Part shown: one piece after another, positions 46,522-59,470 of the stretch
Layout of the letters: each line of letters starts with the position of its first letter
Numbering within the stretch: the stretch's first letter is position 1
NCBI GenBank assembly: GCA_019454045.1
Contig: SKCR01033661.1
Coordinates: 186,001-250,000 of the forward strand
DNA: 64,000 bases
Direction of reading: 5' to 3'
Source of the DNA: Zanthoxylum bungeanum
Taxonomy: Eukaryota; Streptophyta; Magnoliopsida; Sapindales; Rutaceae
The notes under the pieces: model-generated
What the model was told of the DNA's origin: nothing
What the model saw: only the letters and a program-made list of their open reading frames with translations
Database searches by the model: none
Program-made: the position numbers and the translations under genes

Positions 46522-48556
46522 TGTTGGAGTTTACTAAGGTCCCAAGGATCATAAACAAGCATGAACATGTGTGAATACAATCGAGAAAGTCGCGGAATAC
46601 TCACATCGATCGGTTGAGCGACGCGGGAGGCAACAAAAATGAACTTTCTGCTCACTGTGAACTGCGGCAGTGGGCTGCTGTTTGTTCCTCATTTTCGGCC
46701 ATTGTTGCTCAAGATTCAAAGCTCCAAGCTTCGTCAAACGATTCCCGGCTCATGGGTGGACTTCCCTATCACCTTCGCATGTCTCTCGGAGTGCTAGCTC
46801 TCATGATTTTTGCCAAAAAAATCGCACTTGCTTCCCTTTTCTTCCTCTATTTTCACGGTAGTTCACTGCCAAGAACAGAAGAACGAATGCCCTCCAAGGG
46901 CGTGAGATGAAGAAGAAATGGAGGAGAGAGAGAGATAAATGTGTAAATTGAATTTTGGTAATTGATTTCTCAAATCATATATCAAACCTTTTGCTTTTAA
47001 AAAGTCAAACAATAAAAGCTTTAAATGCCAACCACACACATCATTCAATCACATCAATTACAAGTTGTCAAGTCACATCACTCAAAGTGACAAGTGATTT
47101 GACGCTTGATGCGACTAATGATTTGACGCTTGATTTGACTTGCGTGCCGCACTCGAATTCGAAATGCGAATGCGCTCACAAATAATCCTAGGCTCGAGTT
47201 CGTTAATTCCAAATTAACGAATTTTTCGTTGCGACGTAATTAAATGATTACGCCTAGCGAAGTCACTATTCACGTCGCTAACGAATTAATTCTAAATTAA
47301 TTCGTTTGCCCGAATTAAAATCTAATTTTAATTCCGCGTCGAATTCCAATTTCGTTTAATATATCAAATATATTATTTTATCGATTAATTCCAAATTAAT
47401 CGTTCTCTCTCTTTAAATGATATTTTATCCCAGATAAAATATCTCCGTAATTAATCCCAGATTAATTTTCTCTCTCATCTAATTAATCTCAGATTAATTA
47501 AACGTGCGAGTCATACGTCATCGGTGAATCTTTAGGAAGCGACCCATGAGATCCCCAGATATGTTGGCAGTAAATTCGGTCGTCGGACTATCCGAACACG
47601 TAAGTACCTAGTACTACGTTTATACGGATTTACAAGACAAGGTTGGCTTCTAGTAAAGCGCCATGCCTACCCAATTCTCCAGAAATATCCTTATAGGAAT
47701 AAAGGATCTATATCAGGCGTAGTATACGTAGTATTGCGTATTTCTGTCCAGTATCGGATGATCAAATGCAAGGCCTGTGGCTGGTACAGTGTCTGCCCCG
47801 TACGAAACATATATCGGATTACGAGCAACTAGTCTCTTTAATATCGGATAATCATGACCAAGTCATATTATCCCGACGGTTGCAACCTTTTTAGAGAACC
47901 TGTTCTGTATCCCTGCGCGATCATCATCTCCATATGACTGGAGTGACACTTCCGTCTTGACATCACTCCCAACACACTACGATTCTCAATATACCCAGCA
48001 TAGGCGTACACAGAACCTGTTAAAGTCCTGGACGACCGCGACCAAAGTATATTGATTGTCGCAAGTATTAGCGGTGCAAGTCTCAGGTTAAGACCAAATA
48101 CACCTACCCTGATTTCGAACTTCCATAGACATATAGTCATACTACCAATGGAATTCTGAGGGGGTCTATCCAGAGCGAAGCTGTTTCCCGTACCATCGGT
48201 AAAACACAACCTCTTATTACACTTGCATGAGTATCCTATACCCAAATATATGAGAACTATGTCGTTGTGCCCTCACAACGCGCACAAGTGTAATACTAGT
48301 CTTTTACGCATTCATCGATGTCCAATCTCGATAATGCTCTGACTAGGGATATTTAATTATTTATCCTTCGTGGACTGATACTGTCTCATATCATTCTCAA
48401 TCCAGGAACAAATCACAGGGACCTCCTATCATTTATATATCTAGGTGATCTAATCACAAATGATAAGAGTGCAATCTCATTTGTCACATAGTTAATTTGT
48501 ACAACAACATCATGATCTGTACAAATAGTGACGCTATAGGTCATACTTGTCCAACA
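46522..48556 (-). mobile_element. Solo copia LTR
   Basis: A 2035-bp LTR of the copia-3/copia-4 type, starting TGTTGGAGTTTACTAAGG and ending TTGTCCAACA, with target duplication GCCAC at 46517-46521 and 48557-48561. No internal sequence is attached, so it arose by LTR-LTR recombination. Orientation follows copia-3. Confidence 0.93.
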
Positions 48557-50365
48557 GCCACCCCCTCATTAACTTACCAAATTACCCTTATCAATATTTG
48601 CAATGACTATTTTTTTTTTTTGGAAGTTATAAATATTATACACATTACAAAATTTATATATTTATATATATTAATTTAAAAATAATTATATACTAATTAT
48701 AACACCATTTTTCATTTTAATAATTATTTTTTATTTTATAATTTTTTGATTATTTGATTTTTGTTAATAAATATTACAGTTTTCGTACTATTTTTATGTT
48801 GTTATTTGTACTATTTTTTTTTAAATATATAAGTTTTTATTTTGAGAAATTTTTTATAATAAATAAGTAGTGTTAAATAAATTAAAAAAGAATCATAAAA
48901 ATTAAATGAATAAATGAACACAAAATAAATAATAATAAATATGAAATTTGTAATATTTATTAAACAAATAAAAAAAATATATAAAGTTAAAAAAAATATA
49001 AATTTAAAAAAAAATTATAAAATAAAAAATTTAATTAATAAATTAAAATAAATACATATGTTATTTTTATATTATATATATATATCAATATATAAGAAGT
49101 ATGATATATTTTGTTTATTTGGGAAATTGAATTTTTGAGAAAGATGAGGGGTAAAATCGGAATTGTAGGGAAGACAAAACTTTTCTTCAATGTCGGGGGG
49201 GGGGGATAAGGGCTCATAAAATAAAAACATAATCTCTTATTAAAATATGAAAACTATTAATTGAATGTTTCACATCTAATCTTTACAATTAGTTTTTTAT
49301 TATTAAATTATAAATTTAAAATATTTATAAAATTAATTTTTTATTTTAAATTATAAAATTAAAATATCTCTAAAATTAATTTTTATTTTAAATTTATAAA
49401 ATTAAAATATTTATTATTAAAATAAGAAATCTATTACAATATAAAAATAGAATCTTCTATTTATTATTAAATTATAAAATAAAAATATCTCTATAATTTT
49501 TTATTATTAAATTACGAAATTAAAATAAGAAACATATATTTCAATGTAAAAACATATTCTCCTATCGAAATAAGAAATCTATTAATTTAATTAATTAAAA
49601 ATGTAATTTCCTATTATTAAATTATAAAAATAATTCTCATTAAAAAAAAAATGAGGTATATAATATCTATGTATAATTTTCTTATTACCTATTACGATAA
49701 AAAGATATATTGTAATCTCCTATAAAATAAAATAAAATAAAAAAGGTGAAACCTAATCTCTACAATTAAGTTTTTATTATTAACTTGTCAAACTAAAAAA
49801 AAAAAAAAAACTCATTACTATATTAAAACATAATCTTCTATTAAAATAAGAGACATAAATAGTAATCATCCATAAAAATTAGCCATTTGTTTATTTTTGG
49901 GTCTATTGTTATTTGTTATTTTACATTAAATTTTTTATGTAATTTTTTCATGATTTTTTTTTAATTTGTTGTGCTTCATGACGCAGACTCTGATTATTAG
50001 CACTTGGACCGTGACAGTCAAGATTCCATGTTTGATAAGAAAATTTTAGTTTTAATTGAATAAATTACACTAAATTTTATTGGAATTCATTTGAAAGAAA
50101 ATTAAATGTTCTTAGAGTTATTTATAACTAGGAAGCTGATTTCAAATGATAGAGTAAGACGAGTGGAAGACTATAATATGAATCAGAAATACTATTTGAG
50201 AATTGATAGATAAATAAGTGAGACATAAATATTAAGTGTGAGTAAATCAATTGTCTCATATAAACTATAAAATCAAGTAGATCTGAATCATTTACAATAT
50301 CAATACCTAAAATAGTATTAAGATTTTTATTATGATATGAAATTATAGTTAAAGATGTGCTCAAC

Positions 50366-50392
50366 CCGTACAAAGTGTGAGCCTTATACTAG
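50366..50392 (+). other. Possible Helitron-like 3' terminus
   Basis: Around GCTCAACCCGTACAAAGTG TGAGC a short hairpin is followed by TTATACTAGT. Plant Helitrons typically end in a hairpin followed by CTAG or CTRR. A related hairpin lies at about 52243-52265 without the CTAG. No matching 5' end was found, so this is weak. Confidence 0.25.
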
Positions 50393-50640
50393 TATATATA
50401 AAAATTAAACACTTTTAAGTCTCATCATCACGCCCCGTGACAATTTCATATTAAAGTTATAAAATTAAATTAATAAATCTATTAAATAAATACATATTAA
50501 AATAAATACATATTATAATTATATAATATTATAAGAATTCTATTATAACAAGAAGACATATTAGACTATCCTATTAAAATAAAAGAATAATTTGAAATTA
50601 TTTAAAATTAAAATAATCTCAACAATTAATTTTTTATTAT

Positions 50641-51120
50641 TAAATTATAAAATTAAAATATCTCAAAAATTATTTTTTTATTATTAAATTATAAAATTAA
50701 AATAATCAATTATTTACATAAGAAACATATTACAATATAAAAACATAATATACTATTAAAGTAAGAAACCTATTAATTTGATAAGCTAATTAATATTTAA
50801 ATTTATTATTATTAAATTATAAAATTAAAATAATATAACCTATAATAATTAACCTAATCTTTACAATTAATTTTTTATAATTAAATTATAAAATAAAATA
50901 TCTCAAAAATTATTTTTTTATTATTAAATTATAAAATTAAAATAATCAATTATTTACATAAGAAACATATTACAATATAAAAACATAATATACTATTAAA
51001 GTAAGAAACCTATTAATTTGATAAGCTAATTAATATTTAAATTTATTATTATTAAATTATAAAATTAAAATAATATAACCTATAATAATTAACCTAATCT
51101 TTACAATTAATTTTTTATAA
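50641..51120. repeat. 240-bp tandem duplication
   Basis: Copies 50641-50880 and 50881-51120 are almost identical (TCTCAAAAATTATTTTTTTA at 50661 and 50901). A third, more diverged copy follows at about 51121-51340. Confidence 0.9.
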
Positions 51121-51751
51121 TTAAATTATAAAATTAAAATATCTCTACGATTATTTTTTTATTAAATTATAAAATTAAAATAATAAATTATTAACATAAA
51201 AAACCTTTTATAATATAAAAACATAATCTACTATTAAAGTAAGAAACCAATTAATTTAATTAGTTAATTAATATTTTAATTTATTATTATTAAATTATAA
51301 AATAAAAATAAAAAAACCATTCCAATAAGAAAAAATATATTAATCTCTCATTAAAATAAAAAAAAACATATGTGACACTTAATCTCTATAATTAACCTAT
51401 ACAATTAATTTTTTATTATTAAATTATAAAATTAAAATACCTTTCCAAATAATTTTGTATTAAATAAAAAAATATATTCTAATAAAAAATACATATTATA
51501 GTCTTATAAGAACTGTATTATAATAAGAAAACATATTATATCGAACTATTATAATTAAAAAATACTATTAAAATTTAAAATTAAATTAATAAATATATTA
51601 AATAAGAACCCTATTATAATAAAAAATATATTATACCATCCAATTAAATTTTTAAATAATATCATAGATAATCCGGCAAAGAATAAATATATATAAGTTA
51701 AACTTTTTAAGATTTCTGATCGTTTCACATGACACCTAATCTCTACAATTA

Positions 51752-52567
51752 ATTTCTTTTATTACCTATTATAATAAGAAGATATAGTATAATATTCTAT
51801 TCAAATAAAAAATATATGTGACATATAATCTTTACAATTAATATTTTTATTATTGAATTATAAAATTAAAATAATAAATTATTAAAATAAAAATCTATTA
51901 CAATGTAAAAATATAATATCCTACTAAAATAAGAAATCTAAATAATAGATGCCCACAAAACCTAACCAATTTTTAAGATTTTGGGTATATTATTATTTTT
52001 TAATAATATTTTGAGTTATTTTTATAATTTTTTATTTCATGAATTTTTTATTTTTTAATGTGCTTCATGATGCAGACTCTGACTATTAGCTCTTACATAA
52101 TGAGATAAAAATATTATTTGAGAATTGAGAGATAAACGAATGAGGCATAAATATTACGTGTAAGTAAATCAATTATCTCATTTATACTAGAAAACCGAAA
52201 AGATCCAGAGCATTTACAAGACCAATACCTAAAATATATACTCAATCCGCATAAAGTGCGGGCCTTGTGCACTTTAAATAATAAAGAATTCATGAAATAA
52301 AAAAACTTACAGAAATACTTCAAAATAAAATAACAAATAGCAATAGACCCGAAATATAAAAAATTGGCTAGGTTTTGTAGGCGATTACTATTTAGGTTTT
52401 TTATTTTAATTGGAGATTAAATTTTTATATTGTAATTGGTTTTTTATTTTAATAATTTTTATTTTTATTTTATAATTTAATAATAAAAATATTAATTGTA
52501 GAGATTATGTGCCACATATATATTTTTTATTTTAATAAAGGATTATAATATATCTTCTAATTATAAT
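51752..52567. repeat. Long imperfect inverted repeat
   Basis: The segment 51752-52010 matches the reverse complement of about 52325-52567. Examples are CACAAAACCTAACCAATTTTT against the complement of 52359-52379, and ATATGTGACATATAATC against the complement of about 52503-52525. Arms are about 240-260 bp and the spacer about 315 bp. Confidence 0.75.
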
Positions 52568-52990
52568 TGTAACATCCCCGATGCGGGAGATGTCACCGGC
52601 AGGTGATAGCAGTACTAACCCCATCAGCCTCCGACTAACTACCTATAACTGATATTAATACATTTTTCTTTATTTGACTATACTTTGTATGAGACCGTAG
52701 CCCAACTCGAAAATACTGAAAACAAACTCAATATTAACTATTGTACTTGGTATCAATTGTTTTTACAATGACTACACACAATAAAAACTGATACAAGACT
52801 TATACATGACTATGACTCATACTATGACTGGACTTTCACTCAATTTCTGACTCGTACTAGTAGACTCCATACCTAGTGACTGCATCAGTATCCGTGCTCC
52901 CGAGCTCGTCCTCCGAGAAACCTGTAAAATACGAAAACTGGAGCGGGTTGGATCGCTATACGATCTAAGTGAGTGGATTAAAAACGAAAA
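52568..52990. mobile_element. Gypsy-type LTR-2, first part
   Basis: Starts TGTAACATCCCCGATGCGGG and resembles the start of the LTR at 22680, including the GATC palindrome (52948-52968). It is cut at 52990 by LTR-3. Its other end is not in the window. Confidence 0.75.
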
Positions 52991-53640
52991 TGTAACATCC
53001 CAAATATGGGAGATGTTACCCGCATGGGATAATAGAACTAACCCCTTAAGCCTCTGACTTCTCGACTATAACCATTACTACTAAATTGCCTAAATGTAAA
53101 ATCACATGCAAGGACCAATGCCCGTCTCATACTTATAAAATACTTTTATTACTTAAAATTGTGTACTCAATTATACTTTATTTTACAATACTTTAATAGA
53201 CACTTATATTAACTTATACGACACTAATACATGCATGTAACAGTAATTTGACTCTAACTATATGCTTGTGCTCTCTGACTCAAAACTAGTGGACTCCACA
53301 CCCTAGTGGATGCATCAGTATCCATCCTCCCGAGCTCGTCCTCCGAGAATCTTGCAAAACATAAAGCTGGAGGGGGGTTAGATCGTTATACGATCTAAGT
53401 GAGAGGACTAAAACAGAAAACTGAAATGAAAACTTGATTTCAAAACCATAGTCTTCAATAAAAACATCCTTATAAGAAAACTTGTTCTGAAAGCTTTATC
53501 TTTCTGAAAACTGCTTTTGAAATTCTAGTTTCTGAAAAAATGTATCCAAAAACCTGGTTTCTGAAAACTATACGCTAAAAACTGATTTCTGAAATCTAGT
53601 TACTGAAAACTAAAAATTCCTCTACATTCAGGACCACAAC
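52991..53640. mobile_element. Gypsy-type LTR-3, first part
   Basis: Starts TGTAACATCCCAAATATGGG inside LTR-2. The probable target copy is GAAAA (52986-52990), with its partner outside the window. It has the conserved palindrome at 53378-53398 and many CTGAAAACT words. It is cut at 53640 by LTR-4 (target ACAAC, 53636-53640). Confidence 0.75.
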
Positions 53641-55110
53641 TGTAACATCCCGCCTTAGCAGCGATGTTACCGGCTGGAGACAGGCTAAACCCATCTCCAT
53701 AAGCCTCTGATTCTAGAAAAATTTCGGCATGATATATTCGTAACATCATGGAACCTGGCCTATAGGCAGCATCCATTTACAACATGAAAATAAAATCTCG
53801 GCCTCAGGCCGGTATCTCAACATTAATACAATCTAAGGGCCCAACTAAAATACGATGCAGACATAATAAAACCAGGGCTCCGTGCCCGAAAATACGTATA
53901 TACAAAAACCTTTCTAAAATAAACTCGTGCTCAAGCACGTTACAACTTATACAAACTAACACATAAATTACTAGACTCTTTATTTCCCCCAAGACCTGGT
54001 GACTGGCTGACTGCAACGCTACTATTCAGCTCCTCAAGCTCTGGTGTCTGTGGTTGACCGATCAGGTCACCAACCTGCAAAACTAACAAACTGTGGTGGT
54101 GTAAGTCATAATGACTCAGTAAGTAACTATGCTCATTCATTGCACGTCAAACACGTGTATTTAAAATATACTCATCAAATTATTACATCCCATCTATTAA
54201 GTCAGTCTCCATCATGTTTCAGCTGTGCTACTCTGATATCTTAATACTTAACTACTTATTCTACTAAACTAGTTTGGTTATTTATCATACTTACCTTTCT
54301 TGTATTTCATTGAAATATCATCAAATCGGATTTATATAATATTCTTTCTATTAAACATTCGTCTTTAACTATCTATATTCTATATACTAATTCTGTCATT
54401 AATATATTTCACACGCAGGTAAATAAATTCACTTACATAACAAATTATCACAATATCATAAACATATGCAAACTAATGTACCTTACATCCGTAATTTCAT
54501 ATATTCATATTCGAACTTATTAAGCTTAAATGCTATAAATACATGCCTTTGCAAATTTCTTATCTTCAACTCAATAACACCATACATGTATATATAATCA
54601 TGTTGTCATACGCTAGTATCTTACAAATTATTTCTTCTATGTAACCATATAATACACACAGGTATCAATCATAATCACATAGATGTAATCATGCTATCAT
54701 GCTTCAATGTTAACTATATGCATCTCATATATTAACCAAAATGTATGACTTATATGCTTAACCTATAAGCTATACTGATCTTTCATTATGCCATATCTTT
54801 GGAAAATACTTTTTGAAAAACCTTTTCTGAAAAACCGTTTTCTGAAAACTGTTTTTGAAACTCTGTTTGAAAATCTCTTAATAAAACTAATTTTTCTAAA
54901 ATCATGCTTTGAATCTCTGGTTTCTGGAAACTATTTCTAAAATCTTGTTTCTGAAAACTGTTTACTGGGAATCTGAAAACTGAAAACTCTTTCTGAAAAT
55001 CTTTCTTTTTTCTTGTATTTCTTTCTAAAACCGTCTTTCTAAGTTCTTTTCTGAAATTCTTTTCTGAAAACTGAAAACTGAAATCTGAAATCCTTTTTCT
55101 GAAAACCAAA

Positions 55111-55155
55111 TCTCCGCCCGAAGGCGCATCTCCGCCCGAAGGCGCATCTCCGCCC
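55111..55155. repeat. 18-bp tandem repeat in LTR-4
   Basis: TCTCCGCCCGAAGGCGCA occurs twice in tandem, followed by a half copy. Confidence 0.95.
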
Positions 55156-56215
55156 AGGAATGTACCATCTGAGCGCTGAGGATCTAGGAGCGTCCCCCCA
55201 GTCCTCCACATGTGCACATGTGTCTAAATCCGTATATTCCAATTAGTGTACAGCTGGGATGGGTCAAATCCCAAATCCCGAATCCATATGATATCCGTCA
55301 ATTCCAACTGAATCTCAAGTTACATACTGGGGTGAGTTTTTACCTCATGCCCCGAAAAATAGAAAATCATCTTTTGTATCTCAAAACTGTAACACTTCCT
55401 GAAATACCTCTCAAAAGCATTTGAAAACTGTCCTTTAAACTCTTTGGATTTCAAAATCATTCTTTAATTTCAACTTAATTAATGAAAATCGAAATGCATA
55501 ATCATGCATATACATTTCCTATACTTATATCATTATATATGTACATGCATATGTCCATGCATAAGGTATAAATGTTACTATTTCTACATGCTTTTATCTT
55601 TAATTACTATATGCTCTACATGCTTATACTATCACCATAGTATACCTTGCAAACATCATACATATTCGTTTTATTATAAATGGTCACAGCTTTTTAAATA
55701 CTTACAATCTAATAAAAACAATAGACTTTACTCTTATAAAAACATGCTCTATGACAATTTAATAATTTCATAACATGTTTCATGCACATCTACATACATC
55801 AATATTATACAAACTCATAAACTCAATTCCTGCATTCATGCTATAAAGCAACTTCAGGCAAGTATATGGCAGTTCGCCTCATATTACATGCATTCATGCT
55901 ACAAGAATATTTGTGCAAATACTTCTCATGCCAACTCACCAATTCCATTATTATGCATACACACACGAAATCAAAGCTATTCTACTATATCAAATTCACA
56001 TAGATGTCAAATTCTCAGTTCTTAAACTTATTTAGCCATTTCCCAACTATCAACTTGTGCTCAAGAATCTCATTTACATATATTCATATGCACATATACT
56101 CTACGTTCATTTAAACATGCATCAAGATACATGTACACCAAATACATACAAACTATATACATGCTTACACTTATAAATTAGTAACTTTCAATTTATTCTC
56201 GTACTGCAGGGCAAA

Positions 56216-56650
56216 CAGAGTCTTAGGGGAGAGTCTGACTCCGGCTTAACTATTTCAGGGGCTGACCGAGTCTCACTGGGCAGGGTCTGACTAGGATACA
56301 TAAAATAAGGGTCTAGATCATTTTATAATATCAGAGTCTGAAATGGAGACTGGGCAGGGGCTGATCAGAGACAAGGTCTGATCGATGAAGGATCTGCTTA
56401 GCTAGGGTCTGACTTTCTAGGTCTGACTTATGTCTTATTGCAGAGTCTGCCTAACTAAAGTCTGATTTCAAGGTCTATACCAACTTCTATATCAGGGCAT
56501 TTTTGGAGCTGACTGCAGAGTCAGATCAGGGCCAATTTTAAGGCCGATTATAAGTGTTAACTGGGGCTGCTTTGGAGCAATTTCAGAGACTGTTCTCCGG
56601 TGCAATTTAGGACCAATTATCAGATATAAGGTCAGAAACAAAGTCTTAAT
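56216..56650. repeat. Iterated GTCTGA/GCTGAC motifs in LTR-4
   Basis: At least a dozen copies of (G)GTCTGA(C/T), GGCTGA or GAGTCTG occur at irregular spacing, for example near 56226, 56285, 56378, 56406 and 56420. Confidence 0.75.
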
Positions 56651-56984
56651 TGGACCTCAAAATCAGGAAATTCACTACCATTTCTATTCTCTCTTCTTCT
56701 CTGGCTCTATTACATACACATTACATTCTTTCATAATTTAGTGTGTAATAACTCTATTAAGTCAGGCATCTGCAACTCTTCAATGCTAATACCAACAAAC
56801 TTCCAGAATATGACAGTACACAAAACCAGTATTTCAATTCTTCTATGAACACATCATCAATATACAATTCATCAGCCACATATATAACACTTACCTGATT
56901 CTTCATACGCTATCCTCGTCCAGGAACATGCCCATGTACGCAACCACAAATTTATTAATTCATACTACTCATTTATGATTCTGT

Positions 56985-57175
56985 TCTAACTATTGCTACT
57001 GCCAATCCTACCCCTTGCTATTTCTACATCATCTACTGCTTCTGCTTCTTTCATTACTACTACTGTTACTAATTCTGCTTCTGCCAATTGTTACAGCTAT
57101 TATCACCACTTCTACCATTGCTACTGCTACCCTTCTTCTACAACTACAACTACTACTAACTCTATTTCTTTCTAC
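56985..57175. repeat. Imperfect trinucleotide tract (TAC/TGC)
   Basis: A run of TACTACTAC, CTGCTTCTGC and ACAACTACAACTACTACT words. The open frames across it are low-complexity and not called. Confidence 0.85.
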
Positions 57176-57954
57176 ACTACAGCCGTATGTATATATACAT
57201 ATCATCACTACATTGCAAATTTAAAAATCCCCAATTTCTAAGGTTCGTAACATAATTTTCCCCAAATTCCCAATTACTTAATCCAATTAATTTCTTCAAA
57301 GTTCAATATTAAAATCAATGTTGGATTACTCTAATATACTCATCATTATCATTCTTAATTCAATTTCTAGATTTCTTCATCAAATCTATTTAAACCCATA
57401 GACCCCCAATTTATCAAATTTAATCAAAGCTTAAGAAAATCATTACATAGTATACTTACTGGTTTCTGATGCATCTATGAAGCTACTGAAATTGAAATTA
57501 AACTCCCTAGCTTTGTTTCCTTCTTCATCGTCCTTCAGCTCTCTCGCTCGTGTCTCTGGTTCAGCCTCTGTCTACTTCTGCTTTCTGCCCAGCCTCTGCT
57601 CGCTTTTTCAGACTTCACCGGAGTCCCACCGGTGACCTGAGTCACGGACGGAGTGCACCGGAGCTCCCTATCTCTCTCTCATTCACTCTCGAGCTCTCTC
57701 TCCCCTTCTCTCGATCTCTCCAGATCGTTTTTTCAGTAAAAAAATGATAAAACGTGTCCCCCAAAATAGATATCTGGGATTATTTATACTAATTGGAAAA
57801 TTTCACTTCAGCCCCTCATCTATGATTATTAATATTTTATAATTAGTCCTCTAAAATATTCCAATTCGCTTTATAATTATCTCACGCTCGGACGCGACCT
57901 CGCTTACGGAAATATACTTAACGCGAACATGCTAAAATAACTCGGGATGTTACA

Positions 57955-58141
57955 ACAACTCAACTGGATGTACTTTATGCCCAGGACCACAACTCAACTG
58001 GGCATCTCTGAGGCTGGTGGTGCCATACGTCCAGGACAACAGCTCAACTGGCAACGTAGAGCTCTACACCCAGGAAAACAGCTCAACTGGCAGTGTAGCC
58101 ACCACTAGAACTAGAGGTGCGGATCAATGCTACCGCCCAAG
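57955..58141. mobile_element. LTR-3, second part
   Basis: Resumes LTR-3 after LTR-4, with the target copy ACAAC at 57955-57959. It holds four or five loose repeats of CAGGA(C/A)NACA(A/G)CTCAACTGG. It ends in CCAAG (58137-58141), the copia-3 target. Confidence 0.75.
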
Positions 58142-58718
58142 TGTTGGATTTCTACAGTCCCGAGGATCGAATAATAAGCAATGAAACACATGTCAATACA
58201 TCGAAGAAAGTTACAGAATACTTACATCAATCGGTTGAGCGATGCGTTGGACAACAAAAATTAATTTCTGCCTCCTTGGTGCATTCGGCAGTGAGCAATC
58301 CCTTGCTCCTCCATTTTCGGTTTTGGATCATCTTCCAAGCTCCAAGCTTTGTCATGGTGATTCCAAGCTCATGGGTGGACTTCCCTATCACCTTCGCATG
58401 TCTCTCGGAGTGCTAGCTCTTGATGTTCTTGCCACAAAAATACCACATTTTGCTTCCCTTCATTCTCGGTTTTGCCCAGCAAAAAACAGAAGAAAAATGG
58501 ACCTTCCATGGGCGTGAGAGAGATGATGATTTTTGAGAGAGAGAGAGTTGTGTATTTCTTAATTGATTTCCAAAATTAATTAAACATATACCATTTTTTT
58601 GATTTTCAAAAAGTCAAGCCTTAAATGCTTGCCAACTACCACCATCAATCCATCAATCAATCAAATCAAGTGACAAGTTGTCATATCACTCAAAGTGACA
58701 AATGATTTGACGCTTGAT
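58142..58718 (-). repeat. Copia-3 truncated 3' LTR
   Basis: Matches 61553-62126 closely. It stops after CGCTTGAT, where protease-region sequence begins. Confidence 0.9.
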
Positions 58719-59470
58719 CCATACCCGTAGGGTAGTTCCTAAACTTAGGTATCTACAGTTAAAACATCGAATTTCGTCCCGTTTTCAATTCGCAGATAAA
58801 TCTCAACTGAAGTCAGTATCCTGCTCAAAGCAGATTCTGAACATCAATGTATATTTATGTATCACACTAAGTATCTAAAATCCAATATTAATACTAGTAG
58901 CGAATATATTTATGACAAACATATTTGAAGTTAGAGCCTTGTCTGTCTTCAATTCCTTCATGTCTGCTTTGTCCAAACGGCAGTCACGCTTCCGCGATCC
59001 CGTTTGCCACAATTTAGGCAGACATTTTGGGATATGTCCTTTATCTTCCCAGAAGATTATAATGATTTTGCCTTTGCCCTTTTCAACACTCCAGAAGCCT
59101 TTGGCCTAGCCTCGGTTGACTAGAATATCGAAGTAAAGTGCGCCTTGCGCTACTTGCCTCATTGCAAACTTTGACTGTCTCCTTGAGAATAGTCATTAAC
59201 TCTCCAAGAGTTATTATTGCAATTTAGTACTTCTAAGATCTAAAATAGATCTATGAAGATCCTTCAATTTCAGTATCATACTTTAAGTATCTAATCCTTA
59301 GTTCTGATTAAGAAATTAAGGAGTCTACTGCGACAAGCTAAATGGATTAAGCACTTAAGGTATCATTACATGAATCTTCCAAAGATCATGCTCTACTATT
59401 TCTTAACTCCGGACTAAGGCCTAATATGTTATTTTATCAAATACAGTAACTTATTAATTTCCAGGACCAT
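58719..59470 (-). pseudogene. Copia-3 gag-protease remnant
   Basis: On the minus strand this aligns with copia-2 28060-28815. It has the shared stops TAG (58867-58869) and TAA (58855-58857) in the protease motif, although the preceding Asp codon is still GAT here. CAGGATGGTCCTG marks the upstream end. Confidence 0.8.

Larger units (their letters stand above)
48562..52567. repeat. Extremely AT-rich repeat block
   Basis: Four kilobases built from TTATTAAATTATAAAATTAAAAT-like units with no coding potential. It includes an 11-G run (49195-49205), the 240-bp duplication, a long inverted repeat, and two diverged copies of a 300-bp segment (about 49975-50400 and 52060-52280, both with GCAGACTCTGA and AATATTA...GTAAGTAAATCAATT). 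It may be one or more non-autonomous DNA elements. I cannot assign a superfamily. Confidence 0.65.
53641..57954. mobile_element. Solo LTR-4, 4.3 kb, gypsy-type
   Basis: A complete 4314-bp unit with perfect 12-bp inverted ends (TGTAACATCCCG and CGGGATGTTACA) and target duplication ACAAC (53636-53640, 57955-57959). TG...CA ends, the 5-bp duplication and similarity of its start to LTR-2 and LTR-3 make it a solo LTR rather than a DNA transposon. There is no coding frame of note. It contains the repeats listed separately. Confidence 0.78.

Noticed and set aside
54786..55217. 143-codon frame rich in FQKEF repeats on the minus strand of LTR-4
   Set aside because: It arises from iterated CTGAAAACT words and has no domain; simple-sequence coding artefact.
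56993..57241. Low-complexity open frames over the trinucleotide tract
   Set aside because: Translation of a TAC/TGC microsatellite-like tract, with overlapping frames equally open.
53641..57954. LTR-4 as a DNA transposon with 12-bp terminal inverted repeats
   Set aside because: The 5-bp target duplication, TG...CA ends and similarity of its start to other LTRs favour a solo LTR. No transposase-like frame is present.
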